A stretch of DNA of 64,000 nucleotides from Byssothecium circinans (GCA_010015675.1 ML977031.1:83607-147606); one strand, 5' to 3'. Positions 1 to 11,288 are shown, counted from the first letter of the stretch. Program-made: numbers and translations. The notes: generated from the letters alone by a model not told the origin.

Positions 1-565
1 AGGTGAAGATAACGGAAAAGGGAAAGTGAACACTCATGTCGAGTACCTATTCCGCGTTGCTGAATGGTGTCGCAAATACAACATTAAGTTCAAGTTGAAC
101 ACGGTCGTTAATACCTACAACTGGGATGAGGATATGGTCGAACACATCGAGAGGCTGGCTCCTTTTCGCTGGAAAGTGTTCCAATGTCTGATTGTGGAAG
201 GAGAAAACGAGGACGAGACACGCAAACGCGACGCGAGGAAGTTTTTAGTAACAGAAGAACAGTGGCGGACGTTCTGCGATAAACATAAACACTTGGACTG
301 CTACATACCTGAGGATAACAACACAATGGCAAGCAGCTATCTGCTACTAGACGAGAACATGTGCTTTTTGGATAAGGGCGAAGGGGAGATGAAGAAGAGT
401 AGAAGCATTTTGAAAGTCGGAGTGAAGCAGGCTATGAAGGAGGTTGTCTGGGATAAGGAATCGTTCCTTGATCGGGGTGGTATCTATGAGTGGACGAGAG
501 ATGGTCTTGGACAGCAGCAACGTGGTGGGTGTGGTAATGGAGATAAGAAGGAACTGGAGTGGTAG
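1..565 (+). CDS. Viperin-like radical SAM enzyme, C-terminal part (5' end outside window)
   Basis: The frame is open from base 2 to the TAG at 563-565, so this is the 3' part of a gene that starts before the window. The readable 188 residues match the C-terminal half of viperin (RSAD2): IKFKLNTVVNTYNWDEDM, then RWKVFQCLIVEGEN, then a SYLLLDENMCFLD segment and a final RGGIYEW block, all in family order. Viperins are radical SAM enzymes that convert a nucleoside triphosphate to its 3'-deoxy-3',4'-didehydro form; in animals and bacteria the product is antiviral. The CX3CX2C iron-sulfur motif lies upstream and cannot be checked here. The tail after RGGIYEW is longer and glycine/glutamine-rich compared with animal viperin. 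Substrate and role in this fungus are unknown. The first GTG (26) is not a start; the reading frame simply runs in from the edge. Confidence 0.9.
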   Translation, partial: GEDNGKGKVNTHVEYLFRVAEWCRKYNIKFKLNTVVNTYNWDEDMVEHIERLAPFRWKVFQCLIVEGENEDETRKRDARKFLVTEEQWRTFCDKHKHLDCYIPEDNNTMASSYLLLDENMCFLDKGEGEMKKSRSILKVGVKQAMKEVVWDKESFLDRGGIYEWTRDGLGQQQRGGCGNGDKKELEW

Positions 566-2306
566 GCCGGAGTTTTGAGATGTTTCATGGATAATGGTAG
601 GCTTTTAAGATATTGTAAAGGGGATTAATTTCGATGCAATGTGCTCAATAGAAATTATGTGAATCATATTCCTACTCTAACGAGTGCTTAGATTCATCTC
701 TTCAAACTCCTTTCGCGTCCTATTCGCCGATATGTACTTCGCCTCGCCTCAAATGCCGCCATCGGAAGGACTCCGTCGCGGCGGCAACGCCAGCCGAATA
801 GCTGGCGTCACCTTCCTGCTTGCATCCGACAGCATCCGAATAACACCGTATCTCTACGAAACTCTTGACGTGTGGCGACAGACCATAACGCTCATAAGAA
901 GGCAAGGGATCTGAATTGTGGAACATTGCAATGCGTATTACCCAATTCATCTTCCTACTCCTCTCCCCTCCTCCCTTGCATTATCCTTGTTCACATATAT
1001 CGATCACAAGGTTACCATGTACTGTTCTACTACTGACAGTATCAACATGGACCACTATATTGACCAGACCCGTTCAGATATCACAGGACGCCTTGGAATT
1101 CACTACATGGGATACGTCGGCGCACCGTCACAATGGCATATTGGTGCGGTCGAATGCGCACAATCTGTGTCCAGATTGGGGGCAATGGGTTAGTGGAGTA
1201 GTAAGAAGGCATTTGTGTAAGGGAAGTATAGGTCGAAGCTTGATCATTTCAGAAATCTTCGGAAGAAGGTGAGTCGAAGAAGGCTCGAACTAGTCCTGCA
1301 ACGTATTGAGGGTCTTGGCAGATCAAAGAGGCCGAGCGGTGGAGTTGCGGCCATTGCGAGTTAAATGTAGGGCCATAAGGGCCAAGTTCGTAGCGGTTAT
1401 TACTAATATCTGGCTTCACACGGGTTGATCGAGCGGTGGAAATTGTCAAATGGGCATGGGGCAACCGTTTAGCTATGCATTCCTTGAGTTTGGCAATGTA
1501 GTGTCGTGCGGCAATCCCTGACTTAGCGATCTTACCTGTGTCCTTTATTGATCACGGCCCGCCGTTGATGAGCACCAGTGTGCATCTTCTGGAAATCTAA
1601 AATAGGAAATAGGTGTGGATGAATCACTAGGCTGCATGGATGCAAGCAATCTCTGCAGCTGTGACCTTTGTAAAATCGTTGGGTGAATAGCTATGTCCCG
1701 TGTATGGCACCACTGTGGCTTTACCTGTGGCGCAGCAGTCTCAGCTTTCATATCTAACTTTCTCTTCCAAAACCAGCACAAGTGCCTCATCTCGGATATA
1801 GATATCCGTAGAAGGGTTTTACTTTTCTGCGAAGCGCCTTGATTTCTTTTGAGTTTCGAGTCGCCTATCCCGACTCGTTTGATGATGAGCTGGCAACTAT
1901 TCGGCCAATCTCGGTCCTACCTTAATTGATCTGGATTGTTTCTTGTTTCTGTTCCAGCGGTGACGTTCACTTAGCGGACACGGATATAAAGCCTAAAAAT
2001 GCTCCAGCAATATCTCATCTTCAACCTCTAGTGTCAGATTTGCGATACTTGGCAACATATCGCTTGCTATTATACCGACAAAGCTGACGAACATTTTCAC
2101 CCGAGTGTTCACCGACAGGATTATCCCAGCATCGCAGATTGGGCCTCCCTGCATCAAAAAACATACGATTATTCGGAGGTAATAACGAAAAGAACCCGCA
2201 CTAAGGCGGAAGAAAAAATTTCAACGGGCGAAACAAATAAACGTGGCCGACTTCTTGACAGCTGCACGATTTCATCGGATCGAACTTCAGAAACGCGACG
2301 AACAAA
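566..2306. other. Intergenic, no supported gene
   Basis: 1.7 kb between the viperin-like gene and the small C2H2 gene. Short open frames on both strands (for example a minus-strand 71-codon frame ending near 1249) lack recognisable family sequence, introns or conserved-looking motifs. A small perfect stem (7 bp, loop of 6) sits at 788-807. Nothing else could be supported. Confidence 0.5.
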
Positions 2307-2591
2307 ATGGCATCTACTAGCGGCACCGCCACCGAATCCCAAGAGAAAATACCCTATGTTACACTACCACCTGGTGCCAATCTTTTGGAGTACCTTTCGA
2401 GACCTTACAACTGCTCTGCGCCGAAATGCCCGCACCGATACCTGACAAGATCTGACCTCTCAAAACATGAGAGGGATGCGCATCCACGCCTACGCCAGCC
2501 TTCGGCAGAGGCGCATTCGGACTACTTTTCTGATGAAGATCCTATCGGATCGTCTGGAGCTGCGTCTTCACACGCAGACTCTTCCTCGTAA
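2307..2591 (+). CDS. Small single C2H2 zinc-finger protein (94 aa)
   Basis: Single-exon frame from ATG 2307 to TAA 2589-2591. Residues about 37-58 form one C2H2-like finger with spacing C-x4-C-x12-H-x4-H (YNCSAPKCPH ... SKHERDAH). The rest is polar, with a serine/acid-rich C-terminal tail. No second finger is visible, so sequence-specific DNA binding by this protein alone is uncertain; it could be a truncated regulator, and the sequence after the stop has no obvious continuation. The ATG context (acaaaATGG) is good for a fungal start. The next gene downstream also begins with a C2H2-like finger, but the two are not obviously related. Function unknown. Confidence 0.5.
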   Translation: MASTSGTATESQEKIPYVTLPPGANLLEYLSRPYNCSAPKCPHRYLTRSDLSKHERDAHPRLRQPSAEAHSDYFSDEDPIGSSGAASSHADSSS

Positions 2592-4208
2592 TTTGACACG
2601 GAAGCAATGCTGGTACGTCGCCACCGACTGCAAAAGGTTCGCCAATAATAGGATCCAGGCATCCCGGAAGCTCTCACGAGTTCAACGGCGAAATCGCTCA
2701 AGTTAGATCGAGTCAATCTCAGGGTTAAGCGGATATGTTTGATTTATCGAAGGCAAGGGAAAATAATGGCAAGCTTAAGGTGGTGTGCGAGAAGAGCAGA
2801 GCAGCCTCGATTTCGGATTCGGGCCTACTTACTTAATAATGAAACACGGGAAACTTATAACCACACACACGTTCGAGGTCCCAAATACACATCCAGATTT
2901 TATAGTTACGATTACGCAGAAATTCAAAATATTCTCTCAGGGTCCTCGCCTTTTTTTCTAGCTTCGATTGCCACAATGTTATTAACCGTACAGCCAGAGA
3001 TCATCTTCTCTACGAAGCTTGGGTCTGTCCAACATGTTCCGCTCGTTGGGAAGAAATAATAATACTACACTGACTTAATCGCCAAACCAGTATGATTACG
3101 TCGAAGAGCGACAAAAGAGACGCATCGGGAAATATAAGTTCGAAGCTATAGTTACTGGCGAAGTCCTAAAGTTCCAGTGTTTTCAGCCAACACAATTAAC
3201 TTGGGAAAGTAAAGATTATTAGGATAACTATGTCGAGGTAAACCAGCAAACAATAGAGCACTCCTTTCCTCTATCCACGAGGCCTCTGATCCAAATTATT
3301 AGGTCGGTACCACAGTCCAAACATTCGGTCAAGCTGCGAATAGTTACTCCTCTGGATCCAGAACGACTTGGCTTTCATCAATCCCAGTAAGCCCTCCACG
3401 ACTGTGTTAATAACTTCTCCAATGTCCAATCCAGGCTAGCTATCGCTTCGCCAACGCCCTTCCTCTTCACATTTTCCTATTGATATAGCTCAACGTGCAG
3501 TCGCCCATGTCAATGCGACTCGTCGTTCCCATCCAATACCAACCTTCGATGAGCTCATATTGCGATCGGGTCACAGCCGCCTCTATCCGGCTGGGATTTA
3601 CCGAAGGGTATAGTAATATAGCAATATACGCGGCTGGAGAGAAGAATGATAGAACTGAGTAACCCAGAGTGGTGGAACTCCAAAATTTTATACAGATGAA
3701 TGGTCTGCTAATAGTGTCAACTAGCTAGCATACAATCTCGTTCAGCAAAAAGGTTTCGGGCTATCGACATAGCTCATGACATCACAAGGCTGGTGCTCAA
3801 GTGTGCCTCATCAGAAACGTCCACACCGGAAAACTATGCACAGCATAAGGTAGGGTTGCGCGCGATCGTGAGTGGTTGTGCTGCCGAGAACAATTACGGG
3901 CAGGGGTATCATTGGTCGGAATCCTCAGCACAGTGACCTGTGCATTTTAACAGCGCACTGCGCCCCTCACCAGGCCATGACTTGATAAAACGGCAGTCTC
4001 GTTGGGCGGATATCGCCTCAAATATGGTCATTCTTGTTCAGCGAAGTTTAACGAACACTTCCAACTCAATCTTCACCAACTGGATCGAATATTACTTTGT
4101 ACGTACAGACTTGGGCACGACCGGACGGATAAATCCGACATCACTGTAGACTCGCAGCGCCAACCGCATTTTAGTCCTGTCCTTACAGAGGCTGGGGAAG
4201 GTTTGAGG
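2592..4208. other. Intergenic with possible minus-strand coding relic
   Basis: 1.6 kb without a supported gene. On the minus strand between about 3590 and 3270 there are two protein-like stretches in different frames (YELIEGWYWMGTTSRIDMG, and further on VVEGLLGLMKAKSFWIQ ... FGLWYRP), separated by a TGA and a stretch with no clean splice pair. This looks like a decayed gene fragment, but I do not recognise its family. Confidence 0.3.
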
Positions 4209-7200
4209 ATGGAAACTAAGTGGATAGGATATGAGTTGGTACCTATGGTAGCCTCATCTACAGGCTATGTTTGCCCATTTTGTACAGATAGAGTGCATAG
4301 CTACCGATGTTCGGACGATTTAGAAAGGTATGCCTCCATTGAAAGATATTATGGAAGCCCTATTATACCTCAAGGTACACACTACTTCGTTGCGCTGACC
4401 GCATTTTATATTTCAGACACGTTCATTTCTACCACGGAAACACGAAAAAAGACGATCCATTGCTGCGTGAAGCTCTCGCCCAAGGGACAGAGGGAGAATC
4501 ATCTTCACCACACCAACACGGAAAGACACTACCTGATTATATCCCTGAATTTGCGACTGGTAACCCAGAATCGCAAGGATCTAGGATATCATTCTTGCAC
4601 GACATTGTCAATCCTATGGGAGCCTCACAGAGGCCGTCACAGGTAGAACCGGAAGTAAGTACTCATTTCAATGAGTCTGTTTCCACTCCTGTTCGTCTTT
4701 CCAAGAACCTGAAGATCCAGCTTTCTGACGAAAACGACCTTACACAGGGTCGGGAGGGTGATTACGGAACAACAAGCTCACCTCCTACTTCTCATCCGCG
4801 TGCTATGGGTGCAGTCCCTCGTTGGGGCTTACCGGAGATCTTATCGCCTTTGATGATGGAGGATTGTTTCCTTGAAGAGCTATCTGAGGAGGTTCAAAGG
4901 GCGGAAGGTGTTGATAATGCTGCAGGCCAATACGTACAAACGGATTCTGGATATGGATCGGCACAGTACGGCGGGAGCCACAATGCCTCCAAAAGCAAAG
5001 TGGACGAGGAAGAAGACAGGGAAACAGTGTATACTCAGGATACGGTGTTGAATCCCAAAACCGCGGATATTTACGTCGAAGAATGCGCTAAGCTCATCTT
5101 CGAAAGCTTAGACCGAGATCTGAGGGATAGTGAGCGCATGGAATTCTTGTTAATCAAATTAGAAGAAATCCTGAAGTCTTTCAGTGTACGGCTTGGCTAT
5201 GAAAGCTCGTCACCAGAAGGAGCGCGACTCGCAAAGTTTATCCACCAGAGCCGAAGGTAAGTATCACCTTTCGAAATCGCTTCTCCCTAGATCGTCAAAC
5301 TAATTCCTCACTCAGACATATTGCCCAGGTGCTGAGAGGGCTACTTTTGGAAATACCTGATAGTCCAAAGTCCTCTTCGTCAGCAGCTGACGGTATGGAT
5401 TTTCAGGAGAAGGTTGGTCTATGGAATTTCCAAAGCGAAGATAAAGTATACGACAAATTGGACGAGGTATTAGATGACGGAAACGTACAACGAGATGTGC
5501 ATATTTCTGAAGACAACAATCTCGACAATCTCGACAATCTCGAGAGTTTAGATGACGACGATGAGCTACTGCCACATACAGCCCTCTATCGCAGGCTTAT
5601 TGAAGAGAGTGGCGCTTTCAAGTGGCTACTTGCTCAACTCCAGAACGCAGTCCACCTTTTCACACCATGGCCAAGAAATATCAAGCAAGAGATACGGAAA
5701 GGAATCCAAAGCCAGTTACCCAGTCAGTTCAAGTTCAGCAGATCAGACCTTACGCAGGTGATAAAAGCAGAATACAACGTTGTCTTGGATCTTGTCGGCT
5801 TCCTAGTCGAACAAGAATATACTGGAGATCTCGGAGATGCCTTTGGGAACGTGATAACGATCACCGGGAATGATAAATATGCTCAAACTGAGACTTGCAT
5901 GAACTATCTCTGTCAAACCTGGCCACTGTTAGGTCAGTGTTTGGTACATGTTCTCAAATGTGCAGTCCGGTCGACAAAAGGGTTACTACATACATGTAAG
6001 ACCTCCAATCGCATTGCTCTTTGATCGTTCTGATGATTGGCTACAGGTAATTCAGAAGATGGGACCGTCTTGACCGCATGCATACAGACGGGAATGCTCA
6101 AAGTCGCTGCTGTGGGCAGCAGGGACTCGATAGCAGATGTCGGAGAACAGCTTGCTTGGCTGGGATCTTCTCTACAACAGCCACCTACTCCTGATGGCAC
6201 CTCATGTTCCTTGGTGTTCGCAAATTTGCGTCCTATTCCCCACAACAAATTTCAACCACTCGGAGTAGCGGTCCCTCAAGTAGAAGTGGAATATACTATC
6301 ACCTTCGATCTTCAGACATTCGAAGGTCCCTACAGAAAATCGAAAAAGAACGGCACTTGTTGGCATAATCTGTTTCTACACCCTGTCATAGCGATGGGGT
6401 TCCCTATCCCAGCCAGGGATGTGTCAAAGTACGGTCTGGAAATACCGCTTCACATAATGGCTACACTTGCGCAAGCAAAGCGTGTGACATTGTATGATGG
6501 GAAAATGTACGCCAAAGGATTCTCCACAGTACTTTTCCCAACCCAAAAGTCTGAAGACATAATCTCCTGGCATTTATTGTACAACGAAGACCGGAAACGT
6601 CTATCATACAATGACTCTCGTATCGAGGACACTTCAATCGGGGATCTTACATTCAAAGACTTGGAAACATCTCGCCATATAGTAGGGTGGACGTCTTCTG
6701 CCAAGACATTTGCTGGTATGTATTCCCTACAGTTCTAACTGAGTAATTTTTGGTCTTAGCTAACTTCGAGACCATAGGTGCACCCGAAGCAAATCATAGC
6801 ATACAAAGGTCAGGACTCTCCAGCCGAGATGCTGGATGTGTACTGGAGAAAGTATCTTTGTCAGTGGGAAAAATTGTGAACGGCGGCGCGAGTGTTGCAG
6901 TTGGTATTAAAGACGTCCCTCTGCACCTGAAAAGAGAAGGATCATATGTTGATCAGATCCAAGACGCATACAACAACTACGTGATCTTCTACGACGTCGA
7001 TGACAAACGGTCATGGCTTGTCAATAGTGCGACGGCATTACTCCATATCGTGAGAGTCTCGCTGCACGAGAACATGACTGGTCCATTCCGATCTCATTAT
7101 TTGTTTGACCCTACACTGTTGACAGAAGCAACGACCACGCATACTCCACAATCAGCGATCGAGGTTTTGACCAATCAGTCAAATATGGAACTCAAGATAT

Positions 7201-8081
7201 TGCGCGGAGCAGCTGAAATCTGGACCGAGACGACTAACGAAGAAGATGGCAAAATCAAGGTTATCGAGAAGAGAAAAGATAAGTTTGTTCACTTCCAAGA
7301 CCGTGTGGATGAGAAATGGCATATACTCGAACAAATACTGGATCAGCAGTCCAAATCTAGCTCAGGCGGAGTTAGGCTATCGATGCCCGGCCGGCAATAT
7401 CTCGAAGGTTTTGACTTCGTCGACGTGGCTTCACGCATCTCGGATCTTCGACCAAGAGTTACCCAACTGCAAGCACGAGGGAAAGCTTGGGTTGACTTCA
7501 TCAGGTCTATTCGCGCCGTGACGTTGTTTGGACGCGGCTTCGGCGAACTTATCCAACCAAGCGAGAACAGCAACGAGCTTTGCCATCATTGGCTCAAAGT
7601 ACCTGCACAAAAAGACTATCTCGTCGTCTCCGTCTCCGATCTTGAGGGTATAGCCAGGCGAAGAGGGGATCCCGATGCTACACCAATGATCCTAGTAGAC
7701 GACATCTGCTGGCACAAGCCCGACAAGCTCTTTGAAACCTGTAGCTGTAAATCTCCTCAACTGAAAAGAAAGTATAGCGGACTGAAGTCACTGAGCGATG
7801 GTTGCGAGAGAGTGCAAGTACTGCTTCCTGCGAAGGCCGGCTTAGGCCGTCTTGTTTCTCCGGGACCAATCGACCGTATGCGGAATGGCGCAGTCATCTT
7901 TGGATATACTAAGGCTTTCTCGCTGCGTTGGGCAGATCACGGTGTTCCTAAACGAGAAGAGTTGAGCCCTGAGCCCGAGGAACTGCAGCTCAGTCCGTAC
8001 GACAGTGGCTTAGGCTCCAGCCTACAGTCATCGACGTCTGAGAGGGAGGCTTCACCTAAGCGTCAGCGAAGTCGTCAGTGA
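4209..8081 (+). CDS. Large fungal-specific protein with N-terminal C2H2-like zinc finger, 5 exons
   Basis: Exons 4209-4327, 4417-5256, 5316-5995, 6047-6715 and 6760-8081 join in phase to about 1,209 residues. The first splice (GTATGC ... TTTCAG) completes a zinc finger across the junction: CPFCTDRVHSYRCSDDLER + HVHFYH, giving C-x2-C and H-x4-H. The rest has no named domain I can assign. It resembles a large-protein family that I recall as common and multicopy in Pezizomycotina, with recurring blocks such as GFPIPARDVSKYGLEIPL, HIVGWTSSAK, GGASVAVGIKDVPLHLKREG and RSWLVNSATALLHIVR. The C-terminus is polar and basic. The last intron has two in-frame acceptors, 6759 and 6777, giving a six-residue difference. 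The start at ATG 4209 is the best available but an upstream exon cannot be excluded. Function unknown; nuclear location is only a guess from the finger and basic tail. Confidence 0.75.
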
Positions 8082-8329
8082 GATGAGCCGAGGGGAGGAG
8101 TAGTACTGAACCTGGAATATGACCGAGAAAATGGACATTCCTTTAATGTTAGAATCAGGTCACAAATACAGAGATGAGATGAGTGATACCAGTACAGTAT
8201 TGGTCACACCATCACCTTACACATTAGCACTATTACAGCAATATATTGACTATTACTGCGGACCCCTACAATTGACTCAGCGGGGCAGCCATCGATTGGT
8301 GGTTGCGCCGTGCCAAGCGCCAAACCAGC
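8082..8329. other. Short intergenic stretch before the 17-bp repeat
   Basis: Together with the repeat at 8330-8465 and 8466-8785 this makes up the 0.7 kb promoter-side region of the F-box-like gene. No independent gene is supported. Confidence 0.5.
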
Positions 8330-8465
8330 AGCACCGCCAAACCCCCAGCACCGCCAAATCCCCAGCACCGCCAAATCCCCAGCACCGCCAAATCCCCAGC
8401 ACCGCCAAATCCCCAGCACCGCCAAATCCCCAGCACCGCCAAATCCCCAGCACCGCCAAATCCCC
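8330..8465 (+). repeat. 17-bp minisatellite, 8 copies
   Basis: Eight head-to-tail copies of a 17-bp unit (AGCACCGCCAAATCCCC). The first copy differs by one base (AAACCCCC); the other seven are identical. Because 17 is not a multiple of 3, each frame cycles through the same 17-residue peptide every three units, so long open frames appear on both strands here. These are artefacts of the repeat. The array ends 320 bp before the F-box-like start codon. Confidence 0.97.
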
Positions 8466-8785
8466 AGGCACTACGCACGCCGCACCTTCGTAACCCCGTA
8501 ATGCCTCGAACTTCACAGCCGCATGCGAAACCTCGAACGAAACATGACAAAGACCACCTGCTAAATTGCGAAATGTGTGGGAAGAAGCCGGGGCGGGATT
8601 CTGTTAAGCTTGGGTGTAACGATTGCCGAGATTTACTTTGCTCCTCCGTACTACGCGAGCACCATATAGCATCACTGTCCGCCATCGTTAATTTCTTTCC
8701 TCCATCACTTCCACCTCTTTTTCACAAACAACTGTCCATCTTTCCCCAACAGTCTCGTCTTTCGTCTCATGTTTGTCGTTTGAAA

Positions 8786-10612
8786 ATGCCTTTCGCCCTC
8801 GAGCATGACATCTCTGAAGAGATCCTCGACAACATCATTTCAGAATGCACAACAGGAGTCCTGGCATCTCTATGCAGGTGTTCGAAGAAACTGAATCGGA
8901 TCGCGATACCACATCTCTACACAGCCGTATCATTCAATGACAGAGCCCGCGCGAATTATATCCTTCCATTCGCATATCTGATCTTCACGTCACCCATCCA
9001 CGCCTCATACGTACGTTCATTCACACTGCGCCAAGAAGGGGAGGACAACGCTTTTTCAGCAGAAATAGAAGAGGAGGTCGGACCGAAACCTGCGGAAAAA
9101 CAACCCTGGCCCAAATTCGGGGGCGAAGATTTGGAAAAAGCATTGCGAAGAGCATGTGCGAAATCAGCCGATGATGAAAATGAGGTTGGTGAGCTTTACG
9201 AAAAGATCAGGACTGGAGAGAACGAGAATTATGTACTGGCTTTGCTATTCGCCAACTTTCCGAATCTGCAGAAACTAGATTTTTGCATTGGCTACTCATT
9301 CGGCGAGTATACAATGGTACCGTTCGAGCGTGTAATGCGACACGGTCGGGAGAGGAACGCAATAGGTGGCATAGCGAACAATAAGCCAACGCAGCTCAAC
9401 ACGACGCCATTTTCTGTTCCGTTGGACGTTCTGATTACAGGAGCAGACTACGACTACCCCGGCGATCCTCTGGCTCTGGCTGCCTTCCTGAATCTACCGA
9501 ATCTGCGGCGGCTATACGGATGGAAGATAGGCGATAAAGAAGAACCAGACGAGGAGCGCGACGATCAGTTTTCGAGACTGACACCACGGTCTTGCCCTGT
9601 CGAATACATCGAATGTCGAAGCTCGAAGTTGCACGAAGATAACTTTGCGCTACTCATAAACGCCACAGTGCCCGGCAGGCTTAAAACATTCCTGTATGAG
9701 ATAGGTTGTATACAGGCAACTATCTTTATTGACCATGAAAAAATCATGGAGAGTCTACAGCCTCATTACGAAACACTTGAATGCCTAGGCCTCACCCATG
9801 AGGTACACTTTCCTTACCCATACGACGACGAAACGGGAGACCCCGCACCGCTTTCATTCCGCTGCTTCAAGATGCTCAAACAACTCAAGCTTGCGCCTAC
9901 ATCTATATGGGGTGGGGATGGGTTCGGCATCATGCAAAACCTCTGGCATCCGGCGACCAAAGAATTTCTATGGAAAGCACTTCCCGAGACTTTACAGGAG
10001 CTCTGGATTACAAGAGCAAATGGTCAGGGAGAGTACAAAAAGGCCACCACGAAGTTCGTACCTGACTGCCTAATTCCGGCACTCTACCTTTTGGTTCAAA
10101 ATCGCGCATCTTATCCTCTGCTAGATCAGCTCCGCATCGATTTTCCAATCTCGAAATGGGAAGCCGACTGGCTCGACCAACTCGACACTTTCACTCAATT
10201 CGCAGAAAACAATGGTATCCACTGCACCGTCATCGTTCCTTCACTGACGACACGACCTGCAGAGATGGTCGAGCGTAGGTGGGGCTGGGATGAAGATGTG
10301 GAGTGGGCACCGTGTAGTGATAATAGAGAAGCTCCTAGTGAGTGGTTCGTCGTTGCTAAAGAGCCCAACATGGGAGAAAAATTGAGAGTACTCAGGCATC
10401 AGTATGATGAACTGATGCGCGAATGGGAGGAGCAGAAGGACCCGACTTTGAGGGAGTATCAGCGGGACTTTGAAAATTCTGTACAGAGAGAAGGAATTCT
10501 AGAAGATGACGACATGCATATGAGCAATCAGGACGACGATGATGTAGAAATGGGGGACGAGGATGAGTCCAATCATTTGGAGGACCTAGATGGGCCGGAT
10601 GTCGAGGAGTGA
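8786..10612 (+). CDS. F-box-like protein (608 aa), single exon
   Basis: I chose ATG 8786 because the upstream in-frame extension is the 17-bp repeat and untranslatable-looking leader; the protein then begins MPFALEHDISEEILDNIIS. Residues about 7-50 resemble an F-box (E-I-L-D-N-I-I, then LCRCSKKLNRIAIPHLYTAV), the usual Skp1-binding module. The following 500 residues contain leucine-spaced segments (NFPNLQKLDF, LNLPNLRRLYGWKIG) consistent with degenerate leucine-rich repeats that would bind a substrate. The C-terminus is very acidic (DDDDVEMGDEDES). The likely role is substrate adaptor of an SCF ubiquitin ligase; the target is unknown. Fungal genomes carry dozens of such proteins. No intron is needed. 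Confidence 0.7.
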   Translation: MPFALEHDISEEILDNIISECTTGVLASLCRCSKKLNRIAIPHLYTAVSFNDRARANYILPFAYLIFTSPIHASYVRSFTLRQEGEDNAFSAEIEEEVGPKPAEKQPWPKFGGEDLEKALRRACAKSADDENEVGELYEKIRTGENENYVLALLFANFPNLQKLDFCIGYSFGEYTMVPFERVMRHGRERNAIGGIANNKPTQLNTTPFSVPLDVLITGADYDYPGDPLALAAFLNLPNLRRLYGWKIGDKEEPDEERDDQFSRLTPRSCPVEYIECRSSKLHEDNFALLINATVPGRLKTFLYEIGCIQATIFIDHEKIMESLQPHYETLECLGLTHEVHFPYPYDDETGDPAPLSFRCFKMLKQLKLAPTSIWGGDGFGIMQNLWHPATKEFLWKALPETLQELWITRANGQGEYKKATTKFVPDCLIPALYLLVQNRASYPLLDQLRIDFPISKWEADWLDQLDTFTQFAENNGIHCTVIVPSLTTRPAEMVERRWGWDEDVEWAPCSDNREAPSEWFVVAKEPNMGEKLRVLRHQYDELMREWEEQKDPTLREYQRDFENSVQREGILEDDDMHMSNQDDDDVEMGDEDESNHLEDLDGPDVEE

Positions 10613-11278
10613 AAAGTGCCACACGGCAGAACACTCGGAAATGTCCGGAATACAGATTAGCCCAATCGCAATATAATCCAGCATCTCTTACCCACCACTC
10701 CCCCCTCATTATCCCCCTAACACAAAACAACCCCCAAGTCACAATCCACACCAACCAACCCCTCGGCCAAACCACCACCCTCCGCGGTCTCCCAACCTAC
10801 ATAACAGGCACCTCAAACACCGCAAAAGTAACGGAATGAGAGGCAGGCGATAGAGTGGTTGGGTAACTACGTTGGGTAAGGACAGTAGGAACTGGAGATG
10901 GTTGGAGAAGTACGGGAGTGAGGGTGTGTAGGCCCTAGGGTAGAAGTCATTTTCTCGGAAGTACTCTTAGATTCAACATCCAAGTTAGGCGCTTTACCTC
11001 CTTTCCCGTTGGCCGAGCTTTTGGGAGCTTGTACTTGGGAACCCAATCTCCTTCCGTTACAACATCGATCGATCAGCCTACATACAAACAACACATGGAC
11101 ACTTGCAACCCAACCAAAGAAATCTCCCTAATTTAATCTAGCCTCTCCCACGCTAACACCATAACCACACTTTTGGAAATTCAGGAAAAATAACCCCATC
11201 ATCTGTCAAATACGCCGAAGCAGACTACGCATCATTCATCAAGAGCGCCCAAAACCTAAACCCATCTAACCCCCCCCC
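10613..11278 (+). pseudogene. Possible dienelactone-hydrolase-like remnant next to the assembly gap
   Basis: Between the F-box-like gene and the gap, plus-strand segments at about 10720-10838 (QPLGQTTTLRGLPTYITGT) and about 11186-11270 (KYAEADYASFIKSAQ) read like pieces of a dienelactone-hydrolase-family protein: the first resembles the family N-terminus that precedes the first beta-strand. Stops and frame changes separate them, and no full gene can be built. It may be a decayed gene or a gene broken by the adjacent gap. Low confidence; nothing else is evident in these 0.7 kb. Confidence 0.25.
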
Positions 11279-11288
11279 NNNNNNNNNN
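11279..11288. other. Assembly gap (10 N)
   Basis: Ten N follow an 8-9 base C run and precede a 19-base A run (11289-11307). The true distance is unknown. The helicase stop codon lies only 35 bp beyond the gap. Confidence 0.98.

Noticed and set aside
4002..4646. 214-codon frame read straight through 4328-4416
   Set aside because: Only its 4209-4327 part is coding; the rest is intron 1 and the wrong frame of exon 2, as shown by the zinc finger completed by splicing.
8119..8685. Long open frames on both strands with repeating QHRQIPSTAKSPAPPNP or WRCWGFGGAGDLAVLG peptides
   Set aside because: They are produced by the 17-bp minisatellite cycling through all frames; no independent start context or family sequence.
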